Source: Pseudomonas fluorescens | GTDB lineage: Bacteria; Pseudomonadota; Gammaproteobacteria; Pseudomonadales; Pseudomonadaceae | DNA: 64,000 nt | Assembly: GCF_002837185.1 (NCBI RefSeq) | Contig: NZ_KZ477987.1 | Span: forward strand, 124,001 to 188,000 | Direction of reading: 5' to 3' | In this document: positions 27,110 to 35,504 of the stretch, piece by piece | Layout of the letters: each line of letters opens with the position of its first letter | Position numbering within the stretch: position 1 is the stretch's first letter | The notes under the pieces: generated by a model | The model's input: only the letters and a program-made list of their open reading frames with translations | Told to the model about the DNA's origin: nothing | The model's database searches: none | Made by a program: the position numbers and the translations under genes

Positions 27110-29014
27110 TTATTGAACGGCTTTACGCGGCATCGAGGGGTCGGCCGGCAAAGTAAAAGAACGCAGATCGATCGTCGGCGCACTGTCGGCGCCCAGGCGA
27201 TGATCCAGAATAAGCAGTTTGGCGTGGGCCAGGCCCTGGCTGAGCTGGCCCAGATACTGCTCCAGCACGAAGGCTCGGCCCGCCGCGGCATAGGCTTGTT
27301 GTTCGGCAACAAAGCGCAGGTTCGCCGCCTGGGCACCGGCATTCACTTCGCCGGCGGTGGCCTGGGCCTGGTCGCGGGCCGTGCTGGCCTGCAGCAACGC
27401 CTGGTTGGTCTGCTCGCTGGCGGCGCCTCGCTCGCGCGCGATCAATGCCTGCGCGCCTATCTGCGCGGCTTGCACGCCGTGGTAGGCGTTGGCGGCGCCG
27501 GCCGGTGGGTGAATCGCCTCAACGACCGTGGCGAGGATTTCCACACCGCTGTCGAGTGTGTTCAGGTCGGCTTGTACGGTGCGACCGATCTCGTCGGCGA
27601 GGCTGGTGCGTTGTTCGCCGAGCAATTCATCGAGGGTGCGCGAGGCGAACTCATGCACCAGGATACGGCTGGCGGTGCTGCGAATCAGGGTCGGGACATC
27701 GGCGCTGTTATAGGTGGCGGCCAACGCGGCCTGGTCGGTCAAGCCGATGCGATAGACGAACCGCACGTCCATATTGACGATCTGGAAGCTCTGCTTGTCG
27801 CCGCTGCTGCTGGCGATGACCTGGGATTTATCATTCACATGGCTGGCGTCCCACAAGCGGTTGGCAATCAGCGGCGCCGGACCTTCGGCGCTGGCCAACT
27901 CGGGGGCGGCCGTTTCGCTGACGCTGGTCGCCAGCTCATGCACCACGCCGTTCTCCACGTTCAACACACGACCCAGCGGCCAGGGCAACCCGACGTGCAG
28001 GCCCGGGCCGAATACCTCTACCGGTTTGCCGAAACGCTCATAGATTCCACGGCCCTGCAAAGGCACTTCATGCACGCCCGTCAGCGCCCAGCCGATCGCC
28101 AGCACCACCAGCAGCACCGGCAGGAACGCGCGACGCATGTAGGTAAACGCCCAAATCTGGCGCAGGTCGATGCCGAAGCGGTTATGCAGTTCATGCTGCA
28201 AGGCCAGCAAGGGTTGCGGCGGCCAGCGCAGCAAGCCCGCGACAAAGCTCTGCGCTATCAGGCGCGGTTCGAGACGCGGCTGGCGTGGGCTGAACAGCGA
28301 CAGCACGCCGCGCAACAGAAACTCCAGCGCCACCAGCGCGGGCAGCAGGCCGATCAGCACGGCCAGGCGCAACGGCCACACCGACTCGGCACCGGCGAAC
28401 AGCAGGCAAATCGAGCTGACCAACAGGCAACCGATCGCCACGCGGCACAGCTGCGCCAGGGGGGAGGCTTCAGGCCACTGCGCAGGCGTTTGCTGGGCCA
28501 GGCGCCGCTCGAACACCAGCAAACCGAACGCCAGCGCCAACCCCAGCGCCGCGCCGATGCTCGCGGATTGACCGACAGCCGCGGCGGGTAGCGTCAGGTT
28601 CCAGAATTCGATGATGCTGATCAGCGCCAATAATGACCAACCGCACAACCACAACACCGGCGCGCCAATCTGCTTGCCCAAGCGCTCCACCAGACGAGCG
28701 TAGCGGCCCGTCTCTGTGACCTGCGCATCGGCCGGCGGCTCTTCCAGCGCCTGGGCACGCCAATCGGCCACCCACCACGCCGACTGCAACGCGGCAACCA
28801 GCACCCACAGGGCCGATGAGCAATTGATCAGCACCACCGGCCAGATCGATACCGGTGCAAACAAAACGACAAATAGCGCCAATACCCAACCGGTGACGGC
28901 CAGGGCAGTCAAGCTGATGCCGGCTTGCCTCAATCGACGGGCATGGAACAACCCCTGCTGAAAACGCGGCAAGCCTTCAACCGAAGCGCCAGCAGCCTCT
29001 AGATCCACTTGCAT
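27110..29014 (-). CDS. Large polytopic HflK-like protein
   Basis: 634 residues from ATG 29012-29014; the open frame continues upstream through a REP element, which cannot be coding. N-terminal part has about seven membrane helices in pairs (residues 35-345), then an SPFH domain with FGKPVEVFGPGLHVGLPWPLG near residue 345 and a coiled coil rich in Ala/Gln. The Cys at the start and helix pairs are unusual for HflK, which has one helix. First gene of the SPFH-ATPase operon. Exact start is uncertain because only GAGTGG touches the ATG. Confidence 0.78.
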   Translation of the reverse strand: MQVDLEAAGASVEGLPRFQQGLFHARRLRQAGISLTALAVTGWVLALFVVLFAPVSIWPVVLINCSSALWVLVAALQSAWWVADWRAQALEEPPADAQVTETGRYARLVERLGKQIGAPVLWLCGWSLLALISIIEFWNLTLPAAAVGQSASIGAALGLALAFGLLVFERRLAQQTPAQWPEASPLAQLCRVAIGCLLVSSICLLFAGAESVWPLRLAVLIGLLPALVALEFLLRGVLSLFSPRQPRLEPRLIAQSFVAGLLRWPPQPLLALQHELHNRFGIDLRQIWAFTYMRRAFLPVLLVVLAIGWALTGVHEVPLQGRGIYERFGKPVEVFGPGLHVGLPWPLGRVLNVENGVVHELATSVSETAAPELASAEGPAPLIANRLWDASHVNDKSQVIASSSGDKQSFQIVNMDVRFVYRIGLTDQAALAATYNSADVPTLIRSTASRILVHEFASRTLDELLGEQRTSLADEIGRTVQADLNTLDSGVEILATVVEAIHPPAGAANAYHGVQAAQIGAQALIARERGAASEQTNQALLQASTARDQAQATAGEVNAGAQAANLRFVAEQQAYAAAGRAFVLEQYLGQLSQGLAHAKLLILDHRLGADSAPTIDLRSFTLPADPSMPRKAVQ

Positions 29015-29043
29015 CCACTCAACGCCCGCTTGTACATAATTCG

Positions 29044-29056
29044 TTACGATATAACA
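29044..29056. promoter_or_regulatory. Degenerate Zur-box-like sequence upstream of the SPFH-ATPase operon
   Basis: GTTACGATATAAC matches 10 of 13 positions of the Zur box GTTATAGTATAAC found twice in this window; the three mismatches are in the centre. It lies 30 bases before the large HflK-like gene. Zinc control of this operon is only a suggestion. Confidence 0.3.
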
Positions 29057-29101
29057 CAGAGCGTGAAATTTTTGTTCGCTTTTGGCCACGCCGCCGATCC
29101 T

Positions 29102-29191
29102 TGTGGGAGGGGGCTTGCCCCCGATGGCCATGGGTCTGTTAAAACAGGTGTTGGCTGACACACCGCTATCGGGGGCAAGCCCCCTCCCACA
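29102..29191. repeat. REP pair, GTGGGAGGGGGCTTGCCCCC type
   Basis: Inverted arms TGTGGGAGGGGGCTTGCC and GGCAAGCCCCCTCCCACA between divergent operons; unusual place, since REPs mostly lie between convergent ends. Confidence 0.9.
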
Positions 29192-29324
29192 TTTGAATCT
29201 GCGCGTTCTCCAGACCGTGACTAAACCCCCATAAACACGCGACATCACTGGTGCACGCGACAATTAATCGGCACACTCCAGAACAGTTTTTCGCGGGTCC
29301 ACGGACAAGGAAGCATCGCCCCTC

Positions 29325-29948
29325 ATGATCTCCATCTATCAGCTCAAACCGCGCTTTCAGAACCTGCTGCGCCCCCTCGTGCAACGCCTCTATGACAACG
29401 GCACCACCGCCAACCAGATCACCGTGCTGGCCGGCGTCATTTCCGTGCTGGTGGGCCTGCTGATCGCCGGCTTCGCCCAGCACCTCTGGCTGTTTGCGCT
29501 GATCCCGCTGTGGATGATTGTGCGCATGGCCCTCAACGCCATCGACGGCATGCTCGCGCGGGAATTCGGCCAGCAATCACGTCTGGGCGCCTACCTCAAT
29601 GAATTGTGCGATGTGATCGCCGACAGCGCCTTGATTCTGCCGTTTGCGCTGATCCCCGGCGTAAGCCTGGCGCCCGTGCTGCTGGTGACGTTGCTCGCGG
29701 TGTTCAGCGAATACGCCGGCGTGTTGGGGCCGATGGTGGGCGCCTCGCGTCGCTATGACGGGCCGATGGGCAAGAGTGACCGGGCGTTCGTACTCGGCGT
29801 GCTGGCCACGGGCGTGGCACTGGGCTGGCTCGGCGCCGGGTGGGTCGACACGCTGATGTGGCTGGTCGCCGCGCTGCTGGCCTACACCCTGGTCAACCGG
29901 GTGCGCCACGGCCTCAAGGAACAATCAGCAACCTCACCGATTGCATAA
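29325..29948 (+). CDS. CDP-alcohol phosphatidyltransferase family membrane protein
   Basis: 207 residues, about six helices. The catalytic signature D-G-x2-A-R-x8-G-x3-D-x3-D is intact in DGMLAREFGQQSRLGAYLNE followed by LCDVIAD (about residues 68-95). Such enzymes swap CMP on CDP-diacylglycerol for an alcohol, making phospholipids. The alcohol is unknown. First gene of a six-gene operon that supplies every step type of phospholipid synthesis and breakdown (CDP-alcohol transferase, acyltransferase, CDP-DAG synthase, phosphatase). Confidence 0.87.
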   Translation: MISIYQLKPRFQNLLRPLVQRLYDNGTTANQITVLAGVISVLVGLLIAGFAQHLWLFALIPLWMIVRMALNAIDGMLAREFGQQSRLGAYLNELCDVIADSALILPFALIPGVSLAPVLLVTLLAVFSEYAGVLGPMVGASRRYDGPMGKSDRAFVLGVLATGVALGWLGAGWVDTLMWLVAALLAYTLVNRVRHGLKEQSATSPIA

Positions 29949-29959
29949 GGATTTCTGCG

Positions 29960-31714
29960 ATGCGCGAACAGCAACAGCACACCTTCAGCACCCATGATGG
30001 CGTCGAGCTTTTTTACCGGCATTGGACGGCCACGGCCACGGCAGACGCCGGGCCGCGCAAGGCCATTGTGTTGTTCCATCGCGGTCATGAGCACTCAGGT
30101 CGCATCGCGCACCTGGTGGACGAACTGGGCCTGCCCGACTTTGACTTCTTCGCCTGGGACGCCCGTGGCCACGGCCAATCCCCCGGCGAGCGCGGTGACA
30201 GCCCGAGCTTTGCCACCAGCGCTCGCGACGTACAGACCTTCTGCGACCACATAGGCGCCACCTACGGTATCGACGCAGAAAATCTCGCCGTTGTCGCCCA
30301 AAGCGTCGGCGCGGTGATCGCGGCCACCTGGGTGCATGACTACGCACCGAAGATCCGCGCCCTGGTACTCGCCTCCCCCGCCTTCAAGGTCAAGCTGTAC
30401 GTGCCTTTCGCCCGCCCGGGCCTGGCACTGATGCGCAAGTTTCGCGGCAACTTTTTCGTCAACAGCTACGTCAAGGCCAAGTTCCTCAGCCATGACCCGG
30501 AGCGCGTGGCGTCCTACGACAGCGATCCGCTGATCACCAAGGCCATTTCGGTGAACGTGCTGCTGGGCCTGTACGAAGCGGCCGACCGAGTGGTCGCCGA
30601 CGCCCAGGCCATTCAGGTGCCGACCCAATTGCTGATCTCCGGCTCCGACTTCGTGGTACACCGCAAACCCCAGCAGCAGTTTTTCGAGCGTCTCGGCAGC
30701 CTGAAAAAAGAGCTGCATGTGCTTCCCGGTTTCTTCCACGACACCCTCGGTGAACGTGACCGCGCCACGGCCGTCAACAGCGCCAGGCGCTTTATCCTGC
30801 AAAGCTTCGCGCAGCCACTGGACCGCGCCAGCCTGCTGGATGCCGACAAACTGGGTGCCACCTGCGCCGAATCCGAAGCCCTCGCCGCACCGCTGCCGCG
30901 CAATTCCCTGCGCGATCTGTACTGGCGCATGACGCGCGCCAGCATGGGCCTGGGCAAGAACCTGTCCGACGGCGTGAAACTGGGCTTCGACACCGGTTTC
31001 GATTCCGGCAGCACCCTGGACTACGTGTACCGCAACACGCCCACCGGCAAAGGCGCGCTGGGGCGGATGATCGACACCAACTACCTGAACTCCATCGGCT
31101 GGCGCGGTATTCGTCAGCGCAAACTGAACGTCGAAGAACTGCTGCGCCTGGCCATGGCGCGGTTGCGCGCGGACGAGCGTGAAGTGCGTATCGTCGATAT
31201 CGCCGCCGGTCACGGGCGGTACATTCTGGAAGCGTTGCAGGGTGTGTCGCCGCTGCCGGAATCGATCCTGCTGCGCGACTACAGCGACATCAACGTGCGC
31301 GACGGCGGTGCGTTGATCCGTGAAAAAGGCCTGGGCGACATTGCCCAGTTCGTCAAAGGCGATGCGTTCGACCGTGCGAGCCTGGCGGCGCTGGAGCCCA
31401 AGCCGACGTTGGCGGTGGTGTCCGGGTTATATGAGTTGTTTGCCGATAACGCCATGGTCGGCGGTTCGTTGGCAGGCCTGGCCGAAGCGGTGGAGCCCGG
31501 CGGTTATCTGGTCTACACCGGCCAACCGTGGCACCCGCAGCTGGAACTGATCGCCCGCGCCTTGACCAGCCACCGCCAGGGCCAGGCCTGGGTGATGCGT
31601 CGGCGCAGTCAGGCGGAAATGGACCAACTGGTGGAGGCTGCAGGCTTTCGCAAGATCACTCAGCGTGTGGATGAGTGGGGCATTTTCACGGTGTCCCTGG
31701 CGCAGAAGATCTGA
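29960..31714 (+). CDS. Alpha/beta hydrolase fused to SAM methyltransferase
   Basis: 584 residues from ATG 29960 (AAGGATTTCTGCG upstream). N-terminal alpha/beta hydrolase, lysophospholipase/monoglyceride-lipase-like: WDARGHGQSPG, nucleophile elbow VAQSVGAV near residue 116, acid and His in the 220-265 region (GFFHDTLGERDRA). C-terminal half from about residue 345: class I methyltransferase-like, with VDIAAGHGRYILEAL as SAM motif near residue 415. The fusion suggests that a lipid is first trimmed then methylated, perhaps the headgroup. Encoded 11 bases after the CDP-alcohol transferase. Confidence 0.85.
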   Translation: MREQQQHTFSTHDGVELFYRHWTATATADAGPRKAIVLFHRGHEHSGRIAHLVDELGLPDFDFFAWDARGHGQSPGERGDSPSFATSARDVQTFCDHIGATYGIDAENLAVVAQSVGAVIAATWVHDYAPKIRALVLASPAFKVKLYVPFARPGLALMRKFRGNFFVNSYVKAKFLSHDPERVASYDSDPLITKAISVNVLLGLYEAADRVVADAQAIQVPTQLLISGSDFVVHRKPQQQFFERLGSLKKELHVLPGFFHDTLGERDRATAVNSARRFILQSFAQPLDRASLLDADKLGATCAESEALAAPLPRNSLRDLYWRMTRASMGLGKNLSDGVKLGFDTGFDSGSTLDYVYRNTPTGKGALGRMIDTNYLNSIGWRGIRQRKLNVEELLRLAMARLRADEREVRIVDIAAGHGRYILEALQGVSPLPESILLRDYSDINVRDGGALIREKGLGDIAQFVKGDAFDRASLAALEPKPTLAVVSGLYELFADNAMVGGSLAGLAEAVEPGGYLVYTGQPWHPQLELIARALTSHRQGQAWVMRRRSQAEMDQLVEAAGFRKITQRVDEWGIFTVSLAQKI

Positions 31715-31716
31715 GC

Positions 31717-33015
31717 ATGCGCGAACCCGGCTTATTCAAACCAGCGCTTCTCTGGCTGCTGCTGCTGGCACCGCTGTTTTTCAGCACCTACGGCCTCGCC
31801 ACCTGGGTCACCACCCAGCGTAGCGATGTGGGTACGCTGGTGTTCGGCTGGGAAACCCATATGCCGTTCTGGGCCTGGACCATCGTGCCTTATTGGTCCA
31901 TCGACCTGCTGTACGGTTTCTCCCTGCTGCTGCCGAGCACCCGCCACGAACTCAGGCAACACGCCCTGCGCCTGCTGACGGCCCAGGTGATTGCCGTCAG
32001 TTGCTTCCTGATCTGGCCGCTACGCTTCACCTTCGAACGGCCGGAACTGGAGGGCGTGTTCGGCTGGTTGTTTGCAGTGCTGGCAGGCTTCGACAAACCC
32101 TTCAACCAGGCGCCTTCACTGCATATCGCGCTGCTGGTGATCCTGTGGGTGGTGTACCAGCGGCATACCCAGGGGTTCTGGCGCTGGGCAGTGCACGGCT
32201 GGTTTGCACTGATCGGTATTTCCGTACTGACCACTTATCAACATCACTTCATCGACTTACCCACAGGCGCCCTCGCCGGCTGGTTGTGCGTGTGGCTATG
32301 GCCGCTGGAACATCCCAGCCCGCTGCGCAATGCCCGACTGACACGCGACTCTAAACGCGGTTGGCTGGGTGCGCGCTACGGCCTTGGCGCGCTGGCGCTG
32401 ATGGCACTGGCGCTGGCCTTTGGCGGTTGGGGATTATGGCTGCTATGGCCGGCGGCATCCCTCGGTCTGGTCGCGACCAACTACTGGCTGCTGGGTGCCG
32501 AGGGCTTTCAGAAACGCAGCGATGGCCAGCTGACCCCAGCCGCGCGTTGGCTGTATGCCCCTTACCTGGCGGCTGCCTGGATCAATTCGCGGCTGTGGAC
32601 ACGTGGCCATCCACAGCCTGAACCGATTGTGGATAACGTATGGCTGGGCCGGATTCCAGCGGCCGGCGAGCAAAAGCCATTCAAGGCCATCGTCGATCTC
32701 TGCGCCGAACTGCCGATTGATCCACAAGGCCGGCGCTATCAATGCATCCCTGTTCTGGACTTGATTGCGCCAACCCCCGCCGAATGCCTGCAAGCCGCCC
32801 AGGCCATCGAACGCTTGCGCTTGGACGGCCCGCTGCTGGTGTGCTGCGCCCTGGGCTACTCGCGCAGCGCAACGGCCATCGCAGCCTGGCTGTTGCACAG
32901 CGGGCGCGCGGCGACGGTCGATCAGGCGCTGGCTATTATTCGTACAGCACGAACCCGTGTGGTCCTGCATCCTGCACATCGCTTGGCTTTGGAGGGGTTG
33001 TCCCATGCCCGCTGA
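31717..33015 (+). CDS. PAP2-like membrane phosphatase fused to dual-specificity phosphatase
   Basis: 432 residues from ATG 31717, two bases after the upstream stop. N-terminal PAP2-type part with about six helices: FNQAPSLHIALL (SxxH) and TTYQHHFIDLPTGALAG (H...D) match PAP2 motifs. C-terminal cytoplasmic domain (about 305-432) is a DSP/PTP fold with the active site CCALGYSRSATA (Cys-x5-Arg) near residue 372. It could remove phosphate from phosphatidylglycerol-phosphate-like or inositol-phosphate-like lipids made by this operon. Confidence 0.85.
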   Translation: MREPGLFKPALLWLLLLAPLFFSTYGLATWVTTQRSDVGTLVFGWETHMPFWAWTIVPYWSIDLLYGFSLLLPSTRHELRQHALRLLTAQVIAVSCFLIWPLRFTFERPELEGVFGWLFAVLAGFDKPFNQAPSLHIALLVILWVVYQRHTQGFWRWAVHGWFALIGISVLTTYQHHFIDLPTGALAGWLCVWLWPLEHPSPLRNARLTRDSKRGWLGARYGLGALALMALALAFGGWGLWLLWPAASLGLVATNYWLLGAEGFQKRSDGQLTPAARWLYAPYLAAAWINSRLWTRGHPQPEPIVDNVWLGRIPAAGEQKPFKAIVDLCAELPIDPQGRRYQCIPVLDLIAPTPAECLQAAQAIERLRLDGPLLVCCALGYSRSATAIAAWLLHSGRAATVDQALAIIRTARTRVVLHPAHRLALEGLSHAR

Positions 33016-33448
33016 CATGGAGCTGCACGTAGTTGCCAGCCTGCTGCGTCGTGGCCGTTCGCTGGACCAGTTATCCACAGGCCTGACCCTGGTCGGTGTG
33101 CTGTTCGGTCTGGCCCAACTGCTGATGGCCAGCGTTTCGACGATCTGCCTGCTGCTGGCGTTGTGGATGATCATCCTGGGCCTTCTACAAAAATACTGGG
33201 CGCTACGCGTTGCGTTCGATGCCGATTTGTTCGCCCTGCTGGCCCGCGACACCGAGCGCACCCCGGACCTTGACCAAGCCCTGCAAGCCCTTGGCCTGCA
33301 ATCGGCCGAGCGCGCCGGCCGGCCTTGGGCCGAACGCCGTCGCGGTGCACTCAAATTGCTGCGCAAACAGGCCTGGCTGCTTGGCGCGCAAGTGTTGCTG
33401 ACCCTGGGCGTGATACTTGCCAGCCCTTGGCTACCTTTCGCCGGATAA
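33005..33448 (+). CDS. Small membrane protein of the lipid operon
   Basis: 147 residues. Starts inside the end of the phosphatase gene (11-base overlap) and has three hydrophobic helices (LSTGLTLVGVLFGLAQLLM; VSTICLLLALWMIILGLL; WLLGAQVLLTLGVILASPWL) with a charged middle. I do not recognise a named family. Its coupling to lipid genes on both sides suggests an accessory role in the same pathway. Confidence 0.75.
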   Translation: MPADMELHVVASLLRRGRSLDQLSTGLTLVGVLFGLAQLLMASVSTICLLLALWMIILGLLQKYWALRVAFDADLFALLARDTERTPDLDQALQALGLQSAERAGRPWAERRRGALKLLRKQAWLLGAQVLLTLGVILASPWLPFAG

Positions 33449-33457
33449 GGAGTTCCC

Positions 33458-34078
33458 ATGTTCGAACCCGTGGTCGCCACACTGATTACCTCCATGGCCC
33501 GCACCGTTACGGGCGCTCGCAGCCTGTGGCTGGGTTGCGCGCCAGTGCCGGTACAACGCATCTATTTCGCCAATCACAGCAGCCACGGCGACTTCGTGCT
33601 GGTGTGGGCGTCGCTGCCGCAGAACCTGCGCAAATTCACCCGCCCTGTGGCCGGCAGCGATTACTGGAATAAAAGCGCGCTGCGCCGCTACATCATCAAC
33701 CGCGTGTTCAACGGCGTACTGATTGATCGCGAGCGCAAGGAGCCTGTGGATAACCCGCTGCAGCCGATGCTCGCCGCCCTCGAAGGCGGCGACTCGCTGA
33801 TTATCTTTCCTGAAGGTACGCGCAATCTGGAGGACGGCTTGCTGCCGTTCAAAAGCGGCCTGTATCACTTGGCAAACAGTTACCCACAGGCCGAGCTGAT
33901 CCCGGTGTGGATAGCCAATCTCAACCGCGTCATGCCCAAGGGCCGTGTCCTGCCATTGCCATTGTTATGCACAACCAGCTTCGGCGCTCCACTGCACTTG
34001 GAAGAAGGCGAAGACAAAACCGCGTTCCTTGCCCGCACACGCGACGCCCTGCTCGCCCTCGCCCCGGAGCATTCCTGA
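33458..34078 (+). CDS. 1-acyl-glycerol-3-phosphate acyltransferase-like (PlsC family)
   Basis: 206 residues with AAGGAG upstream. Motif I is NHSSHGD (NHx4D, near residue 37), motif III FPEGTRNLEDG near residue 115, and PVWIANLNRVMP near 150. Adds an acyl chain to a lysophospholipid at the inner membrane. Shorter than housekeeping PlsC and placed in a dedicated lipid operon, so it may act on a special lysolipid. Confidence 0.87.
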   Translation: MFEPVVATLITSMARTVTGARSLWLGCAPVPVQRIYFANHSSHGDFVLVWASLPQNLRKFTRPVAGSDYWNKSALRRYIINRVFNGVLIDRERKEPVDNPLQPMLAALEGGDSLIIFPEGTRNLEDGLLPFKSGLYHLANSYPQAELIPVWIANLNRVMPKGRVLPLPLLCTTSFGAPLHLEEGEDKTAFLARTRDALLALAPEHS

Positions 34079-34079
34079 G

Positions 34080-35012
34080 ATGGATAGCCAAACCCTGATG
34101 TTATTCGGCGGGATCGGCGCGATCCTGGTCACCGCCTCGCTGATCGGCCTGATCCTCAAGCTGCGCACCCGTGGCAACCCCAATGCGGTGATCGACAACC
34201 TCAATGCGCGCATCAACGCCTGGTGGGTGATGGTGGTCGTGATCGGTATTGCCTTCTGGCTCGGTACCGGCGCGGTGATCCTGCTGTTCTACGCGGTGTC
34301 GTTCTACGCCCTGCGCGAATTCCTCACCCTCACGCCGACCCGGCGCAGCGACTACCCGGCGCTGGTAGCGGCGTTCTACCTGGCGCTGCCGCTGCAGTAC
34401 GTGCTGATCTATGCCGATTGGTACGGGCTGTTCTCGATCTTCATCCCGGTCTACGTGTTCCTGCTGCTGCCGATCCTCGCCTCCCTGGGCGGCGACAGTA
34501 CCCACTTTCTGGAGCGCGCATCGAAGGTGCAATGGGGCCTGATGATCGCGGTGTTCTGCGTGTCGTTCGTCCCGGCGCTGCTGACGCTGGACATCCCCGG
34601 TTATGAAGGCCGCAACCTGCTGCTGATCGCCTACCTGGTGATCGTGGTGCAACTGTCCGACGTGCTGCAGTACGTGTGCGGCAAGTTGTTCGGCAAACAC
34701 AAGATCGCGCCCAACCTCTCGCCGTCAAAAACCGTGGAAGGCTTTGTCGGCGGCATCCTGCTGTCATCCCTGATCGGTGCGGCGCTGTGGTGGACCACGC
34801 CGTTCAACCCGTGGCAGTCATTCCTGATCGCGCTGTTGATCAACTTGCTGGGCTTTGCCGGCGGGATTGTGATGTCAGCGATCAAGCGTGACCGCGGCGT
34901 GAAGGATTGGGGCCATATGATCGAGGGGCACGGCGGCATGCTGGATAGGCTGGACTCGGTATGCTTTGCGGCGCCGATCTTCTTCCACCTCGTGCGCTAC
35001 TGGTGGACCTGA
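34080..35012 (+). CDS. Phosphatidate cytidylyltransferase (CdsA family)
   Basis: 310 residues from ATG 34080, overlapping nothing but one base after the preceding stop. About eight helices. The CDP-DAG synthase signature is in the C-terminal part: NLSPSKTVEGFVGG, then SAIKRDRGVKDWGHMIEGHGGMLDRLDS (S-x-x-K-R-x4-K-D-x6-H-G-x2-D-R-x-D). Makes CDP-diacylglycerol from CTP and phosphatidic acid, the substrate for the first gene of this operon. Last gene of the operon and last core gene before the accessory region. Confidence 0.9.
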   Translation: MDSQTLMLFGGIGAILVTASLIGLILKLRTRGNPNAVIDNLNARINAWWVMVVVIGIAFWLGTGAVILLFYAVSFYALREFLTLTPTRRSDYPALVAAFYLALPLQYVLIYADWYGLFSIFIPVYVFLLLPILASLGGDSTHFLERASKVQWGLMIAVFCVSFVPALLTLDIPGYEGRNLLLIAYLVIVVQLSDVLQYVCGKLFGKHKIAPNLSPSKTVEGFVGGILLSSLIGAALWWTTPFNPWQSFLIALLINLLGFAGGIVMSAIKRDRGVKDWGHMIEGHGGMLDRLDSVCFAAPIFFHLVRYWWT

Positions 35013-35047
35013 GCCTTCCCCTTTCTCAAAACCAATGACGATCAAAC

Positions 35048-35135
35048 TGTGGGAGGGGGCTTGCCCCCGATGGCGGAGTATCAGTGACCTGTGAGTTGAC
35101 TGAACCAATGCTATCGGGAGCAAGCCCCCTCCCAC
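35048..35135. repeat. REP pair, GTGGGAGGGGGCTTGCCCCC type (last REP in the window)
   Basis: Left arm TGTGGGAGGGGGCTTGCC, right arm with one change AGCAAGCCCCCTCCCACC. It is the last REP; none is seen in the remaining 28.8 kb, which marks the edge of host-type sequence. Confidence 0.9.
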
Positions 35136-35256
35136 CTTGGTTTTTGGTGCTTCAGGACCCACTCAGACCGCCGAAGGTACAAGCGTGCATGGACAGTCGC
35201 AGAAGGACTTTGCATCGGCCCGCATCCTTGAATGGAGCGAATCCAAAACGTAAAAA

Positions 35257-35276
35257 GGGGCTGTCGAAACAGCCCC
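35257..35276 (-). terminator. Orphan intrinsic terminator reading leftward
   Basis: Perfect 8-bp stem GGGGCTGT / ACAGCCCC with loop CGAA, followed on the minus strand by five T residues. No minus-strand gene ends here, so the gene it served has been lost or displaced. It sits between the last REP and the repeats at 35,290. Confidence 0.75.
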
Positions 35277-35289
35277 TGATCTTAAACAA

Positions 35290-35413
35290 TTAAGTCAGTC
35301 TCGTCGGCTCGCGTAGCTTAGCGTCTGTAGGCTGCCACTTTGAGTTTTAAAGTCAGTCTCGCGAAACCGCCAACGTGGGTTTACGCCTCGCAAAAATAAT
35401 TAAGTCAGTCTCG
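35290..35413 (+). repeat. Three direct copies of AAGTCAGTCTCG, 58 and 52 bases apart
   Basis: Exact 12-mers at 35292-35303, 35350-35361 and 35402-35413, each preceded by an A/T run (AATTA, GTTTTA, AATTA). Regular spacing of about 55 bases, same orientation. Possible roles: spaced TnsB-type binding sites of a Tn7-like left end (Tn7 L has three spaced sites), operator sites for the TIR-like gene 90 bases downstream, or part of an RNA. The core is too short for a CRISPR repeat. Confidence 0.7.
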
Positions 35414-35504
35414 CCTGAAGATAAAGCGGCCGGGGGCCCAAAGAGTGAACAGACATTTCAAAATCAGCAATAATAGCCTACCGCTACCAAGGAATGAGTA
35501 GACC

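Noticed and set aside
26291..28591. 766-codon plus-strand frame opposite the HflK genes
   Set aside because: Low-complexity Gln/His/Gly/Arg translation typical of antisense frames in GC-rich DNA; the minus strand has clear SPFH genes.
35290..35413. CRISPR array
   Set aside because: Only three 12-base repeats with unequal spacers and no cas genes.
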